The position numbers were made by a program, and so were the translations under genes. 64,000 bases of DNA, from assembly GCA_027946365.1 (NCBI GenBank), contig JAPEUQ010000002.1:3844001-3908000 (forward strand), written 5' to 3'. How positions within the stretch are numbered: position 1 is the first letter of the stretch; each line of letters begins with the position of its first letter. This document shows, piece after piece, positions 45,973 through 56,929 of the stretch. The notes under the pieces were generated by a model. That model searched no databases and was not told the origin of the DNA. It worked only from the letters and a program-made list of their open reading frames with translations. This DNA is from Kalmusia sp. IMI 367209 (lineage: Eukaryota > Ascomycota > Dothideomycetes > Pleosporales > Didymosphaeriaceae).

Positions 45973-46385
45973 ACCCTACTGTAAGGTCTTATTTTGAGCT
46001 CGAGTAGATAACTTGAAATCGAGATTGTTACTTCATATTTATACCTTGTAGACTCTTTTTGAGACTCTTTGCGCAAATTGACATATCTACAAAAATATTA
46101 AAATTTCTCCTCATTGAAGAATACACTGCTGCCTTTTGTGTTCTGCTGCCTAATTACGTTACGCCCGAGCTCGCTAAACGTAAACTACAACCCACTACAA
46201 GATAATTTATCACGATGTCCCTTTCTAGTAGCCGCTCACTATCTATTCGCCATATAGAATGATTTATAGAGCATAGGCAATTGCAATGCAGGATCATAAA
46301 TCTTGGCCAAATATATCTTACCCACTCTCCAAGGTTTTGTCGCGTAGAGCTTTCAAATCTCTGTTGCGACCCGACCCGTATGTTC
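45973..46385. other. Intergenic, AT-rich
   Basis: No ORF or repeat recognised. Confidence 0.4.
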
Positions 46386-47556
46386 TTACAGGGGATGAAT
46401 GAGGAGAAGAGGATAGAGGCTGCGAATTTGTCTCCGCCTCATTGCTCGTAGTAGTGCTGCTAATATATGCTTCATTGACACCTTTCGGTGAAGTATCGCT
46501 GGGTAAGTACTATTTACGATTACCTCAGAGACCAATGGCTTTCGGCGAACACTAGAAGATGTTCGGGCTTCTGAGGCGTTGCTGCTTCGTGGCGGTGAAG
46601 GCATTCGAGAAAGAGTAGGATGCGTTGAGAACGCAGCATCATGTCACAGTGATGGGATCCTTGCTACGACATGTCCTAGTGAAGTAGATTTTCGTGTAGT
46701 GTTAAAACTTTCGAGGAAAATGAGAAATGTCTGAAAAGCCTCCATCCTTTGCAGGCCACGTGATATAGGCAACCGGTGCTGGCCCTTTATCGTGGCAGCG
46801 AGAACACGCCAATTAGTCCGGGAATTAACAATCTCATCAGCGACGAAGAACACCTCGTTTCTCACGATTGGAGCCAAGTCATTAAACTTATCTTGCACAG
46901 ACCGAGTCGACGAAAGAATCGATTCAGGAATTTCCTTTGCCGGATAGTCGATGCATCCAGCGTGAATATTCGATCTCACCCGATTTATAGCATTCAACTG
47001 AGAGAGGAGTAGCTGATTCGTCTGTACAGCTATCTCCGTGGTAGCATTTAGCGGGTCTGTCTCGTAACCTATGCAAGAGCAACAACGAAAAATCGCATAC
47101 ATTTGCATCCATTGTAGTAGTAGATTAAGAGCCGTAACCTGACCACGTAGCTGTTGCAATAACGTCTGTATTTTGTCTTTTAATGCGGCTTTAGCTAACT
47201 GTTGCTAATCCAGATCAACTGCTTTCTTAGCTGCTTGGCTCAGGATACCGTGTTCATCATCCAGACATGACAGTGTCGCTAGCCTGACCATCATAACCCT
47301 TTGCACAGAATCATCAACATGTAGCGCCGCGCCGTTCAAACTGCAAAATGCTTCTCTAAGAGCGCCAGAGAAACAACATCTCGACGGGTCTCCAGCAGCT
47401 CCTCGCACAACTCCTCTTTCTGACATCATGCGACGCGGCCTTGGCTGGATGTACCACAAAGCTAAACGGGTTGCGAACTTCGTTGAGATACTTTGTGCTT
47501 GTGATGCATTTGCTGGCGATGGTGAGAATAGCGGTGACGATCGTGATCGGCTCCAT
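46386..47556 (-). pseudogene. STAND/ankyrin-type N-terminal domain remnant, frameshifted
   Basis: Decayed copy of the fungal N-terminal helical domain (PF17111/Helo-like type) that precedes NACHT or ankyrin arrays in non-self-recognition proteins. It starts at 47556 with MEPITIVTAILTIASKCITS. The reading then moves between all three frames: KYLNEVRNPFSF in frame one, EELCEELLETRRDVVSLALL in a second (about 47410-47350), and LNGAALHVDDSV, VRLATLSCLDDEH in a third. A stop follows VDLD, and the remainder continues past it as LLQQLRGQVTALNLLLQW and a Ser-rich region to about 46386. No GT donors sit at the frame changes, so introns do not explain them. No NACHT or ankyrin part was found. Confidence 0.7.
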
Positions 47557-48129
47557 GTCGCCCTTTTTATGAGTGGTCGTTGCTTATGGTATAGAGAAGA
47601 ACGATAAGGCTCTGAGACCCTACCCCAGCCCCCAGGTCATACTTGAAATGCTTCAAATGGAGGCCAATTGCTAATGTCTGATTTCGTGTAGCGTTTCCCT
47701 CAGCTATGCGTCCTTGTATTAACCTCTGCGATTTCTTTAAAGATGCAATATACTCACGCATGAGAAATTGACAAATTATTGAAGAGAAAACGAAAATGAA
47801 GCTCTAGCGTCATTCTGCCGATTCAGCTTTTGGTAAAGGCTGACTGCACCTTGCCGAGGTCACCTAGCGATCACTATGCACCGTGATGCATGTATCTACA
47901 TAATTTCCATCACACCCATCATCAGTCAATACTAATGCATTCTCATTATTGTATCATAGTGCGATGGCCTTAAATTTTCGGGATTTTCGGGTAACACGTC
48001 GAGTTTCAATGCAAACTCAAGTCTTCCAGTGGCAATAATGTGTACCTACAGAAATGGCATACATTAAAGCTGGTCTTAAATCAACGCTACCCTACAAGTA
48101 CCTAGAAATGGAAAGAAACTGGATATCAT
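47557..48129. other. Spacer before the divergent A/B pair
   Basis: 3' flank of gene A. A short minus frame (47761-47567) has no recognisable domain. Nothing supported. Confidence 0.4.
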
Positions 48130-50054
48130 CTAGGTGCCAATAGTAAACTGCTCGCCCCCGTAAATACTGTAATAATGGACCGGACAGTACACATTACCTT
48201 GGCCATCGACATTGAACCCTGTGAACTGGAGAACATTGCCAGCCGGCATGATGATCTTGGTTTGCAAGGTCTTGTACACCTCCGCGAGCTTATTGTTGAT
48301 ATTTCCGATATCTGCAGAGTTCCAATCCGCCATTTGACTCAACATGCCATCCGCACCTGTGCCTCCAAAAGTGCCAAAATATCCTGCTTTGGTAGTCCAC
48401 CCCCAGATGCCTGTATCCGCATTGTCCGGAGGCTCCGATTGTTCATAGTCAACTTTGCCCTGAGAGTTCTTGGACGGAGCAATCGACTTCGATGGATCGT
48501 GAACAATAGACCACCCGCCGTCCTTGTTTGCGTGGACAATGTATGTCAGACGCAGATGGGCCTGAAATTTTACGTGCGCCATGTCGGCCCAGAGATCATC
48601 TCTGCCACCTCGAGTATTGGTTTCGGCGTAGAAGTCGGCAAAGCACTTCGCATTGATGACTATAGAACCGGCTCGCTGAATATCATTCTGGTGTTCCCAA
48701 GTCGGGATTGGGTCGCTACTACAGACAATCTCGAAATCGTCTGTACCAGTCCAGACCGCGCGTTCCTGGATCGCTAGGCCGTTACGTGTCGTGTTGTGGG
48801 CATTAATCTTGAGCTGCCACGTCTGGTTGCGAGTGTATTTCTGGCCCGCACGTGTAACGCTGTCGGTCGTACTCCAGTTCTTCGCTGGCGCATCGTCGTT
48901 GTCTTTGTTGGCTTCCGCAACTTCGTTTCTGAAGCCTAGGGACCGGAAAGCCGAAATGAAGAAGGGTTCAATATATTGATTGAAGAAGATGCCGTTTGAG
49001 AGTACCATCACCCCGTCTGCTTCGTCACGATTGAGACCGGCCTGCACGATCAACGAAGGTTGCCAATTTCCTGCATTTCCGTCGGTCTTGAGGTCTACAC
49101 GCCTGTCATCTTTGGTGACGATCGCGAAGTTAAGAGATGATTTTCCTGATGCAACGGTGTTATTATTGGCTGAAGTCGTGAACTGGAAGTGGCGTGGAAT
49201 GAACAGAGGTGTACCAGGCGCTGGAGGAAGTCTTTGATGGATGCCATACCCTAGTACGAACGGATTGCGTGGGGTCGGTGTTGCCTGAGACTTCCTGTCA
49301 AAGTCAAACCAATCGGCAAGGCACTTGACAAAGCTTGTCGACCATTGCCCACTGGATAACTCCTTTCCTTCGGAGTCGTACCCGCGGAATGTGTTGACTA
49401 GTTGTGCACTCTGTAGCAGGCAGAAGATCGAAGACACCAAGAATGATTCGTTGTACACGTAGTCATGCAGAACGCTCTTGACATCGTTAGGAAGCGCAAT
49501 ATCTTCTTGCAATTGCTGGATCTCCTGGCTGGACAGGTCGGCATCCCACGAGATACTCCAGTTGTTGATGGGTTCGCTGACTTCTTCAGCGTCCGGACCG
49601 CTGCCCAGCCAGTACGTATACTGCGAGTCTCCTGGTCCGTCCGGATTGGCGATAAACTTGAGTGTAATAGTCGCACTCATACTTTTGCGGTTGTTAATGA
49701 CGATGGTCGGTGGTGCAATCCTGTAAGATAATAAAACTTAGATTCAACACGCATGCTTAGCGTAAGACCGATAACATACCATCCCTTCACCGAATCACTG
49801 CTCCAGCGCTCCGTCCCATCGGCCTTCTTTAGGATTTTACCGCTCTTGTCAACTAGGCGGTATCTCATATTGACTGCACGCTCGACTAGGTAGCTCGTGG
49901 GTAGTTAGGCTTCCCCAGGCTTGGGAAGAGGGAGGACAACTCGTGGAGTCTTGTACAAGAGAGCGAGCTGATCGTTGATAGCCTTCTCGGAAATGCCTAG
50001 GGCCATGTCGAACCCAAGGAGGGTGGATGCATCTGCAGAGGGGTAGTCTGGCAT
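48130..50054 (-). pseudogene. Gene A of divergent pair: large unrecognised protein with a premature TAA
   Basis: Two exons (50054..49780 and 49720..48130; intron 59 nt, GTATGT to TTACAG) give 621 codons. The frame is continuous except for one TAA at 49907-49905, between LPLPKPGEA and LPTSYLVERA. A CAA to TAA (CpA to TpA) change explains it. No intron with the right phase removes it. Translation could restart at the Met at 49868 or 49680, leaving 517-560 residues. The protein has no signal peptide and no TM. It reads as a beta-rich soluble protein: MSATITLKFIANPDGPG, SSLNFAIVTKDDRRVDLKTD, AVWTGTDDFEIVCSSDP, HLRLTYIVHANKDGGWS, and ends in a long Gly/Asn-rich segment with IIMPAGNVLQFTGFNVDGQG. 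The alternation of short helices and long amphipathic strands loosely recalls lipid-binding (TULIP/P47-like) proteins, but this is only a guess. The partner gene B lies 1.4 kb away on the other strand. Confidence 0.75.
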
Positions 50055-51445
50055 ACTGACTTTGGGATCAAATAAATACTGCAGTGAGAATGTGAACTAG
50101 TGAATTTGGATATCAAGAAGCAGTGATCGAGTGGTGAGTCTCTGTCGTGAAACGATGAGCCCATTATGTGGAATTGTAGCTGGCTTTATATCTTAAGGTC
50201 TTCTCTATACTCTCAGAGTTGGTGACTTCGTGCGCTATCATCTCTACACGGGTTGCGATTGGAACTGCAATAGATCCGAGATACGGGCGGTCAACATCAG
50301 CTAGCCGAAATGGTGTTTCAATATTTCTGCAAACGCCCAGGTAGTGCAGATCTCAGCTCATAATGAACGTCCCCACCACTTGGTATTTGCATTTATGTCG
50401 GAAGGTAAGACATCAATATGCGATCTTTTAATACACCTTGCTGATTCATTTTGTCTCCAACGAGCTAGTTCGCTACGATTATCCACAAATCGAGCATAAC
50501 CTAGAACAGGCGCCTTGACTAGTCACGAATGTCCTCCTAATCGGTCTGAATGACCAACAAGATCGATGTGAAATATACTGGGTAATGCGCAAATTCAGCT
50601 GGTCTTCAGTTGGGAAGGCGCATTGTGACGCATATCAAGCGGTATCACGGTGGGCGGAGAGGTCGTATATCTAGCTGCAGTTCGTTGAAACGGCGTCAGA
50701 AGCTAGAGAAGATATGCTCTCGATCTCCCTGAACAATAACTCTGACGGTTATCACCCGAAGCTAGCTGGCTATTTCACACGACATCGATTAGTCAAAACC
50801 CGGGTTGACCACTTAAGCGAGCACAGTACAACACTGCATGCTTGCGACGAGGCTGGCTGAAATCTGCATCGAGCCACCGTTACATCGTTGTGGGGGCAGA
50901 CTCTGGGGGAGCTACGAGGTGCTCATGAGGCTGTAGCCTTGGCGAACGCCAACGACGAAGAATGGAGCTGTGCCAGGTAGTATACGGGGCTACCATGTAT
51001 ACCAGAGTGACTGAATATGAGCGCAAGCCATGAGCGCACGGCAATCACAGACTATCATTTGGCCTGCTAACCTGGGACAACATTCGCAAGCGCAGCCGTA
51101 CCGCAACAGCTTTGCCAGGCATTATGATATCAATGCGCGGAGAGCGTCACTGAGCGTAAGCCACGGTATAGAGGAAGGGTTGGCACGCAAGCCATGAGTA
51201 TTCTTACCGCCATCTGGCCTTCTAATTACGGAAATAAGGGCAATGGACTACATACGTAGCTGGTCGAATCTACGGTGAGCTCTGGACTAGCTCGTTGTGG
51301 GATCGCTCTGCTTTGGCAGTCTAGTACGAGGAGCACTAATTGGGGGGTGCATGCGTGCGATGGGCTCAAGCATACATATCAAGCCAGCTTACCTTCACCG
51401 AACACGATCTAGGGACTAGAACACTTCATCTTTCGGTCCTCTACA
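50055..51445. promoter_or_regulatory. Shared intergenic region of divergent pair A/B
   Basis: 1391 nt between the two start codons, so both promoters must lie here. Sequence is without ORFs. No inverted repeats or strong TF sites were recognised by eye. Confidence 0.45.
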
Positions 51446-54400
51446 ATGGCAACTCCCACAAGAGTTGACGGACCGTTGACACCCATCATTAAGATCGACA
51501 CCAAGGTTGCAGCACCAAACAGGAGCTTTAAAAGTGTGAACAGTGATCCAGGCCTGTTGTTCGGAGACGGCAATAAGACCATCACTTTAAACGTTTGCTC
51601 TGAGTTTGTTAACGAGTCCACGATTTTGAAACAGCTTGATGGGAACCATAAACTACGCATTGTCGAGGATGCATCTTCTCAGCCGGCCATCTTCACGCGT
51701 GGCTCCAACAATGTTAGTCACTCCAGTCTAATTGTTTCCTTTCTCGTCCATTCACGAGTGCTGGCTGATGGAAGACGCATAGCGGTTGTATTGCACTATG
51801 CATGTGGAAAATGGACAGGTTGGATGGCAGCCCGTGGATATAACTCCTCTCCCGGAATCTCGAGGTGGGGTTACTACGTTTGACGTAATGAAGACGATCG
51901 ATAAGCGCATCGTCATATGCACCGCGTTTGCAGATTTGTCGGGTGAGATTGCGGTGTACCATTGCACAATCACCAACTTCTCCGTTAAATGGAACGTCCA
52001 GACTCAATCGCTAGACGGATTGGATCCCAAGAGTGAGTTCAAACGTACCTCAATCCATCATCCATATTGATGAATGCTTAGAGCTCCCTTGGAAACGCAT
52101 CGAGAACAGTCTTGGATCTAGACCGATTTCGAACCTCAGCCTTACTTCGTCGCCTTCCTCTTCACCTCCATTCCAAATTGTAGCTGTTACACAAAGCACA
52201 GACAAACGTGCCGCAAGCCACTTCGTCTTGGACCCGACGTTCAACGCAAAGCTAGCATGGAGGAGTGTACGTGTCGGTGCCTCTGTTTCCGCCGTTCGAG
52301 AGTCATATGCCGCCAATCTGTATACCGGACGTGGTCTGTTCACACTGTTTGACTATCCGGATGGTAGCTCTGGGTGTGTCTTTGACTCTTGGGATGGTAC
52401 ATTTCATTATAAGATGCGTCTTGATGACTTTGGCAATCTTCGTTCCATATTCCCGAATCAGAACCCTTGGAAGTAAGTCAATTACCTTGGTACAATATCT
52501 CGAAACAGTCACTAATGACCTATCCAGTATGACAGATCTACTAGTCGCAACCGAGCGTGGCATCGCATTCGTTAACTTCACCGCCCCAGACCTGCCACCA
52601 CAATTCTTCCTCGCCGGCATTGCGATGAAGCAAGTAGTCTCCTATGAAGTAGTAGACACCGACATGCCCGACGTCCAAACTAAGCTAGCCATCTTCGCGC
52701 TCTCTGATGCCAACGAGTTGTATTATGTTGAGGCATGGCGCCCATACTCTTCCAACATTCTCCGCTTTCGCACATCCGGACTCCCTATGGCTAACGGCGT
52801 GGACAAATTATCAACACAGTACAATGCCACCCATGACGCTACCGAACTCATCTACATTGGTGATGGCGACGACGAGGTCTACCACCTCGCTCGGACGGAC
52901 GTAGGCTGGGCTCACAACCGCATCATGATTAAGCACGCGGCAGCCGATGTCGAGATCAAGAAGGCTCCAGCGTAAATAAGCGCGCTGGCATTGACAAAGG
53001 ATGCGGCCGGGACGACAGTTGGCGGCGACTACCCCGTCCAGCTATCGTGTGACCATCTTGTTCGGGTGGAGGTCAATGGTCGATCGCGCACCATCGGTCC
53101 GACACCTGAAACCTTTCTTACGGATCGGAGCGGCAAGATTCGTATTGTAGCATTTACGGACTCTTCGCTTGTAGGCCCGCAGTATACGCTGACGCTTACC
53201 AAGTTTACTGGACAGCCGAAATCATTCGCTATTCATTCGACACAGAGAGTTCTCCGCATAATGGCGGCGGTAGAAGGTAAGTATAGCCTGGTTAATGCAA
53301 AGTCGACAAATGGACGTACGGTGTTCAATGCGTCAGATCCAAGGCTGGAGGATCAGGAGCCCTACTGTCCAATTTTCATGGCATGCTTACTTCAGTGGAT
53401 CCGAGTGGCGCTTCCCAGATCCTCGTTGATGTCAAGAAGCCAAAACAGTCTGGAGACTTCACTACTGAATACAGTCGCGATGAGAACGGCAGGACTCAGA
53501 AAAACTCTGGGTCCTGGATTGATGAAGCTGTCGATGCGCTTGATCACGTCATCGCCGATGTTATGGCCTTCATCCGGAAGGCAGTCAAGACGGTTGTCAA
53601 ATTTGCCATCAAGGTCGTCGGCCCGGTTGTGACATTCTTCTTCAAGATTGCAGGCAAGGTGATCAAATTCGTGGCTAAGCAAGCGTGGACACTACTCCAG
53701 GGGCAAGTCAAACCTGACCTGGCTGATCTTGGATCAATCTAACGCGATATATAGAGTAGCACACTTCCTCGACGAGTATCTCGGTACGCATCTCGAAGAC
53801 TTTCTCAATTGGCTCTCCTTCATCTTTGATGTCGAGAAGACCAAGCAAACCCAGCAGGTAAGTCTACCCAAGCGCGGACATACGTAGAACGTTCTATACT
53901 TACAAGATCTCCTAAGGTTCTCCTCGATACACTCTCGCTCGGTAGAGAGCTAGTAGATGTCCAAATGCACAACTGGGGCGACTCAATCAACACTGTCATC
54001 GAGAACACGCGCTCCAACCTGAGCACATACATCAAAGACCAACGAGCACCCCTTCAACCCAACGGCGACAAATTCACCGATGCAACTAGATCCACACTCC
54101 TCTCCCAGCTCGATTTTCTCTTCAACAATCCCATTATCTCAACAATCGAGAAGTACAACCCGCTCACCATATTCATGGACGCCGTGACCGGCGGCATCTC
54201 GGATGCACTTGCAGAGACCGGGACGAGCCTCTCTCTCACGGGCGACTCGGTCTGGACTAAAATTCTGACTATCCTCGCCGACTTCTTCGTCCAGGAAGGC
54301 GAGAACTTCACCAGGCTTCTCGAAGACACATGCACGCGCATCAGTGACGTAGTAGCCGATTTCAGCAAGGCCAAACAAGAAGTCAACGCCCTCCTAGGTG

Positions 54401-55791
54401 ACGCCTTCTGGACCCTGTTCGACAGCATCAAGATCCTGATTGTGCAGCTATGGAAGCTGATCACAGCGCTGATTGACGGCATAATGGATCTCGTCGCACA
54501 AGAACTCCCCGTCCCCATAGTCAAAGACCTATGGGAGGACTTCGCGGAGCAGCCGTTTAGCATAATCAACATAATCACGTACGTAGCCGCCCAGATCTTC
54601 AATATCATCTCCATCACGATGAACAACAAGTTGCCATTCGAGTCGTGGGGCGATCCGCGCCAGACGCTACGCGACTTCGTCGCCGGCACGAAGGCCCAAG
54701 GCAAGAACGCCGGCCGCACGGCGTCCTTGTCTGCAGACGCCCTCGCAGCCTCACTCTCCTTGAGAACAGCGTAGGACGGGCCCGTCGCTGGCCCCCCAGT
54801 TGAGACCGACGCTGAACGCAAGGCTAAAGCCGACAAGCTCTGGACCACCACGAGCAACGCATGCAACGTGTTCACGACGTTTTCCACCCTGGGCTCGATG
54901 CTCCTCAGCGGGCTCCTCATCGCCAACGAGAAGGGTTCCGCCTCAACGAGACAAGAAGTGAACGACGAGTACCAAAAGCTCGTCGCCAAACAGGCCGAAG
55001 GCTGGAATCAGGGTGAGGCCATCCGCCTGCTCGACAAGGACCGCAGCATCGACGCCGGCGCCGCGAGCTGGGAATGGCACATCCAGAACACTATGTTCGC
55101 GTGCGACGTGGTCCAGATCGTTCCGCGGTTCGTTGCGTTGAGCGTGTACACGGACCTGATTCGCACAAATGAGCCCTTCAAGAAGGGTCAGACGGACATC
55201 GATGGCACCGTACGTAGCCCTTCCTGTTACCCACCACACCCCCCTTTCCACATTAGTCATGACTAATGCAACATGATCCCCGCCAGAAAGCAACCCAAGC
55301 CCTCATGCTCATCTCCTCCATCATCGACTGCGGCGCTCGGGGCCTTGCCGTCGCCTTCACCCGCGGCACCATGCCGGCCACATCGCTAGTCGCGACGAAG
55401 CTCGAGGCACTCAAAACGGCGGGCTCGACACGCCTCGACGCCATTTGCGACGGCTTCGCGACCTTCAACTGCATCGCCAACGCCATCGGCAGCGGCGTCT
55501 CAATCGCCGACAGCGTGCGCGGGAAGCGCTCTGAGAAGATGAACGGGTGCGGCCTCGGGTCTTCGGTCGCGCTCGCCGTTGCGGGCGGCACCTCGTGCTA
55601 TATGAAGTGGACGAAGAATTATAATCCGTATGTTGAGGGGACAATGCTAGTAGGGCTCGGGTCTGGTGGCGTCCTCTGGTTTGTTCAATTCATTTTCGAA
55701 GGTAAGTCGTGATGATGGAGCGGCGAGAGAGACGAGTAGCTTGCTAATGCGAGGTGTAGTTCTCCTTTGCACCGACGGCGAAGGTAAGTGA
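51446..55791 (+). pseudogene. Gene B of divergent pair: giant propeller-plus-membrane-helix protein, broken
   Basis: Exons read: 51446..51712, 51783..52032, 52082..52472, 52528..53276 (or on to 53395), 53396..53857, 53917..55209, 55287..55701 and 55760..55791; about 1,280 codons. The N-terminal 500 residues show repeated beta motifs of a propeller kind (LLVATERGIAFVNF, ELYYVEAWRPYSS, TELIYIGDGDDEVYHLA). Then comes an Ig-like stretch, then a long amphipathic/hydrophobic helix array (AVDALDHVIADVMAFIRKAV, VVGPVVTFFFKIAGKVIKFV, FLNWLSFIFDVE) and at least four Gly/Ala-rich TM-like segments at the C-terminus. Breaks: TAA at 52973-52975, TAG at 54772-54774 (both CpA to TpA of a Gln codon), and a one-base shift near 53735. 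I recall similar unnamed proteins in other fungi and some bacteria; a membrane-inserting role is a guess. As it stands it is not a continuous gene. Confidence 0.75.
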
Positions 55792-56929
55792 GGTGGTGCC
55801 TGAGATCGGCGGCGGATGTGGATGTTTATGCGGAGACGGAGCGTTGCTTCGTGTTAGACTGGAGGTGTGCCTTGAGGTTCTTTGAGTCTGGCGAGTTCTT
55901 ATGGAGGCCGTGTTAGCTAAGCACCAAGAATGTACGCATCATGCCAGATATACGGCTCGAAACTCCTGCGTTTGCCTGCGCCTCATCCTATCTGTGATGC
56001 TTTGCGCTGTGCTACCCAGCAACGCTCTGAGGAGGATCCAATCATCAGATCAGCCCACTTGCTTGCTGTAAATCATGGCAAACAGGAGTTTCGCGGGAAT
56101 GTAGGAAGAACGACAAGACAAGCCACAAAGGGACCAGATAGAATCATAGACTAGATAGCAATGTGTCGATGCACATTATCATCTCTATTCGTCTTGTGTG
56201 ACGGAGGCACCAGGTATACATACACAGCCTGTCATCTCCTTGATCTCGCAAAACCCCTTCCTGCTCATAGGTAGGCTAGGCTTGCCACGTAGCTAGCTAG
56301 CTAGCATACTTGTCTCACCTCCGCATATATGCCTGTAAACGCACAACGCCCTCCACCCGTCTGAATTCGCCCCGTATCATCCACTTCATCCAAGGTTGAA
56401 AGCAGTTGATGCGCCTACTCTCGTGCATACTCCTACCATCCATCTATCCACCTATCAATACGCCCACGTCCGTACAATGTAAAATATCGCTCGCCGTCGC
56501 CGTCACGGAAGTCGAAGCCGAAGCTATTCATCCAATTGGGGTCACATCTTTCATATCGTATCGTATCGCATAGCATAGTATCGCTCAAATGCCGCAAGGT
56601 AAACATCAAGGGAAGACCGTCTGCATTGCACGGCTCGCCCAGCAGGAAGTACGGCATACAACCTGCGAACAGAATTATACATTGGGTCGGAAAAGGCCAG
56701 GCCGGGCCATAGGTAGAAAGAGAGTAACGCCCGGTATGCAAATTTTGCTTGCTGAAGCCGCTGGACTTTTTTCGAAAGCTAAGAGATGGGTAGGGAAAAA
56801 TGTCGGGGTTTTAGGTGCAAAGTGCTGCCGGTGGTAGTAGTGGTCCGAGCGAGAGAGCAGGACCAGCTAGTCCGACGCCGCTCGTCATGAGTCGTGATTC
56901 TTCGACAGAGAAAAGTTGATAAAAAGGTG
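55792..56929. other. Intergenic, about 1.1 kb, with a TAGC tetranucleotide run
   Basis: Contains a (TAGC)n run near 56291-56305 (GTAGCTAGCTAGCTAGCA) and tandem TATCG/CATAG strings near 56555-56585. No gene supported. Confidence 0.4.

Noticed and set aside
48130..55791. Reassignment of TAA/TAG to Gln, or programmed readthrough, in genes A and B
   Set aside because: All other genes in the window use TAA and TAG as normal ends, and gene B also has a frameshift. Mutation is simpler.
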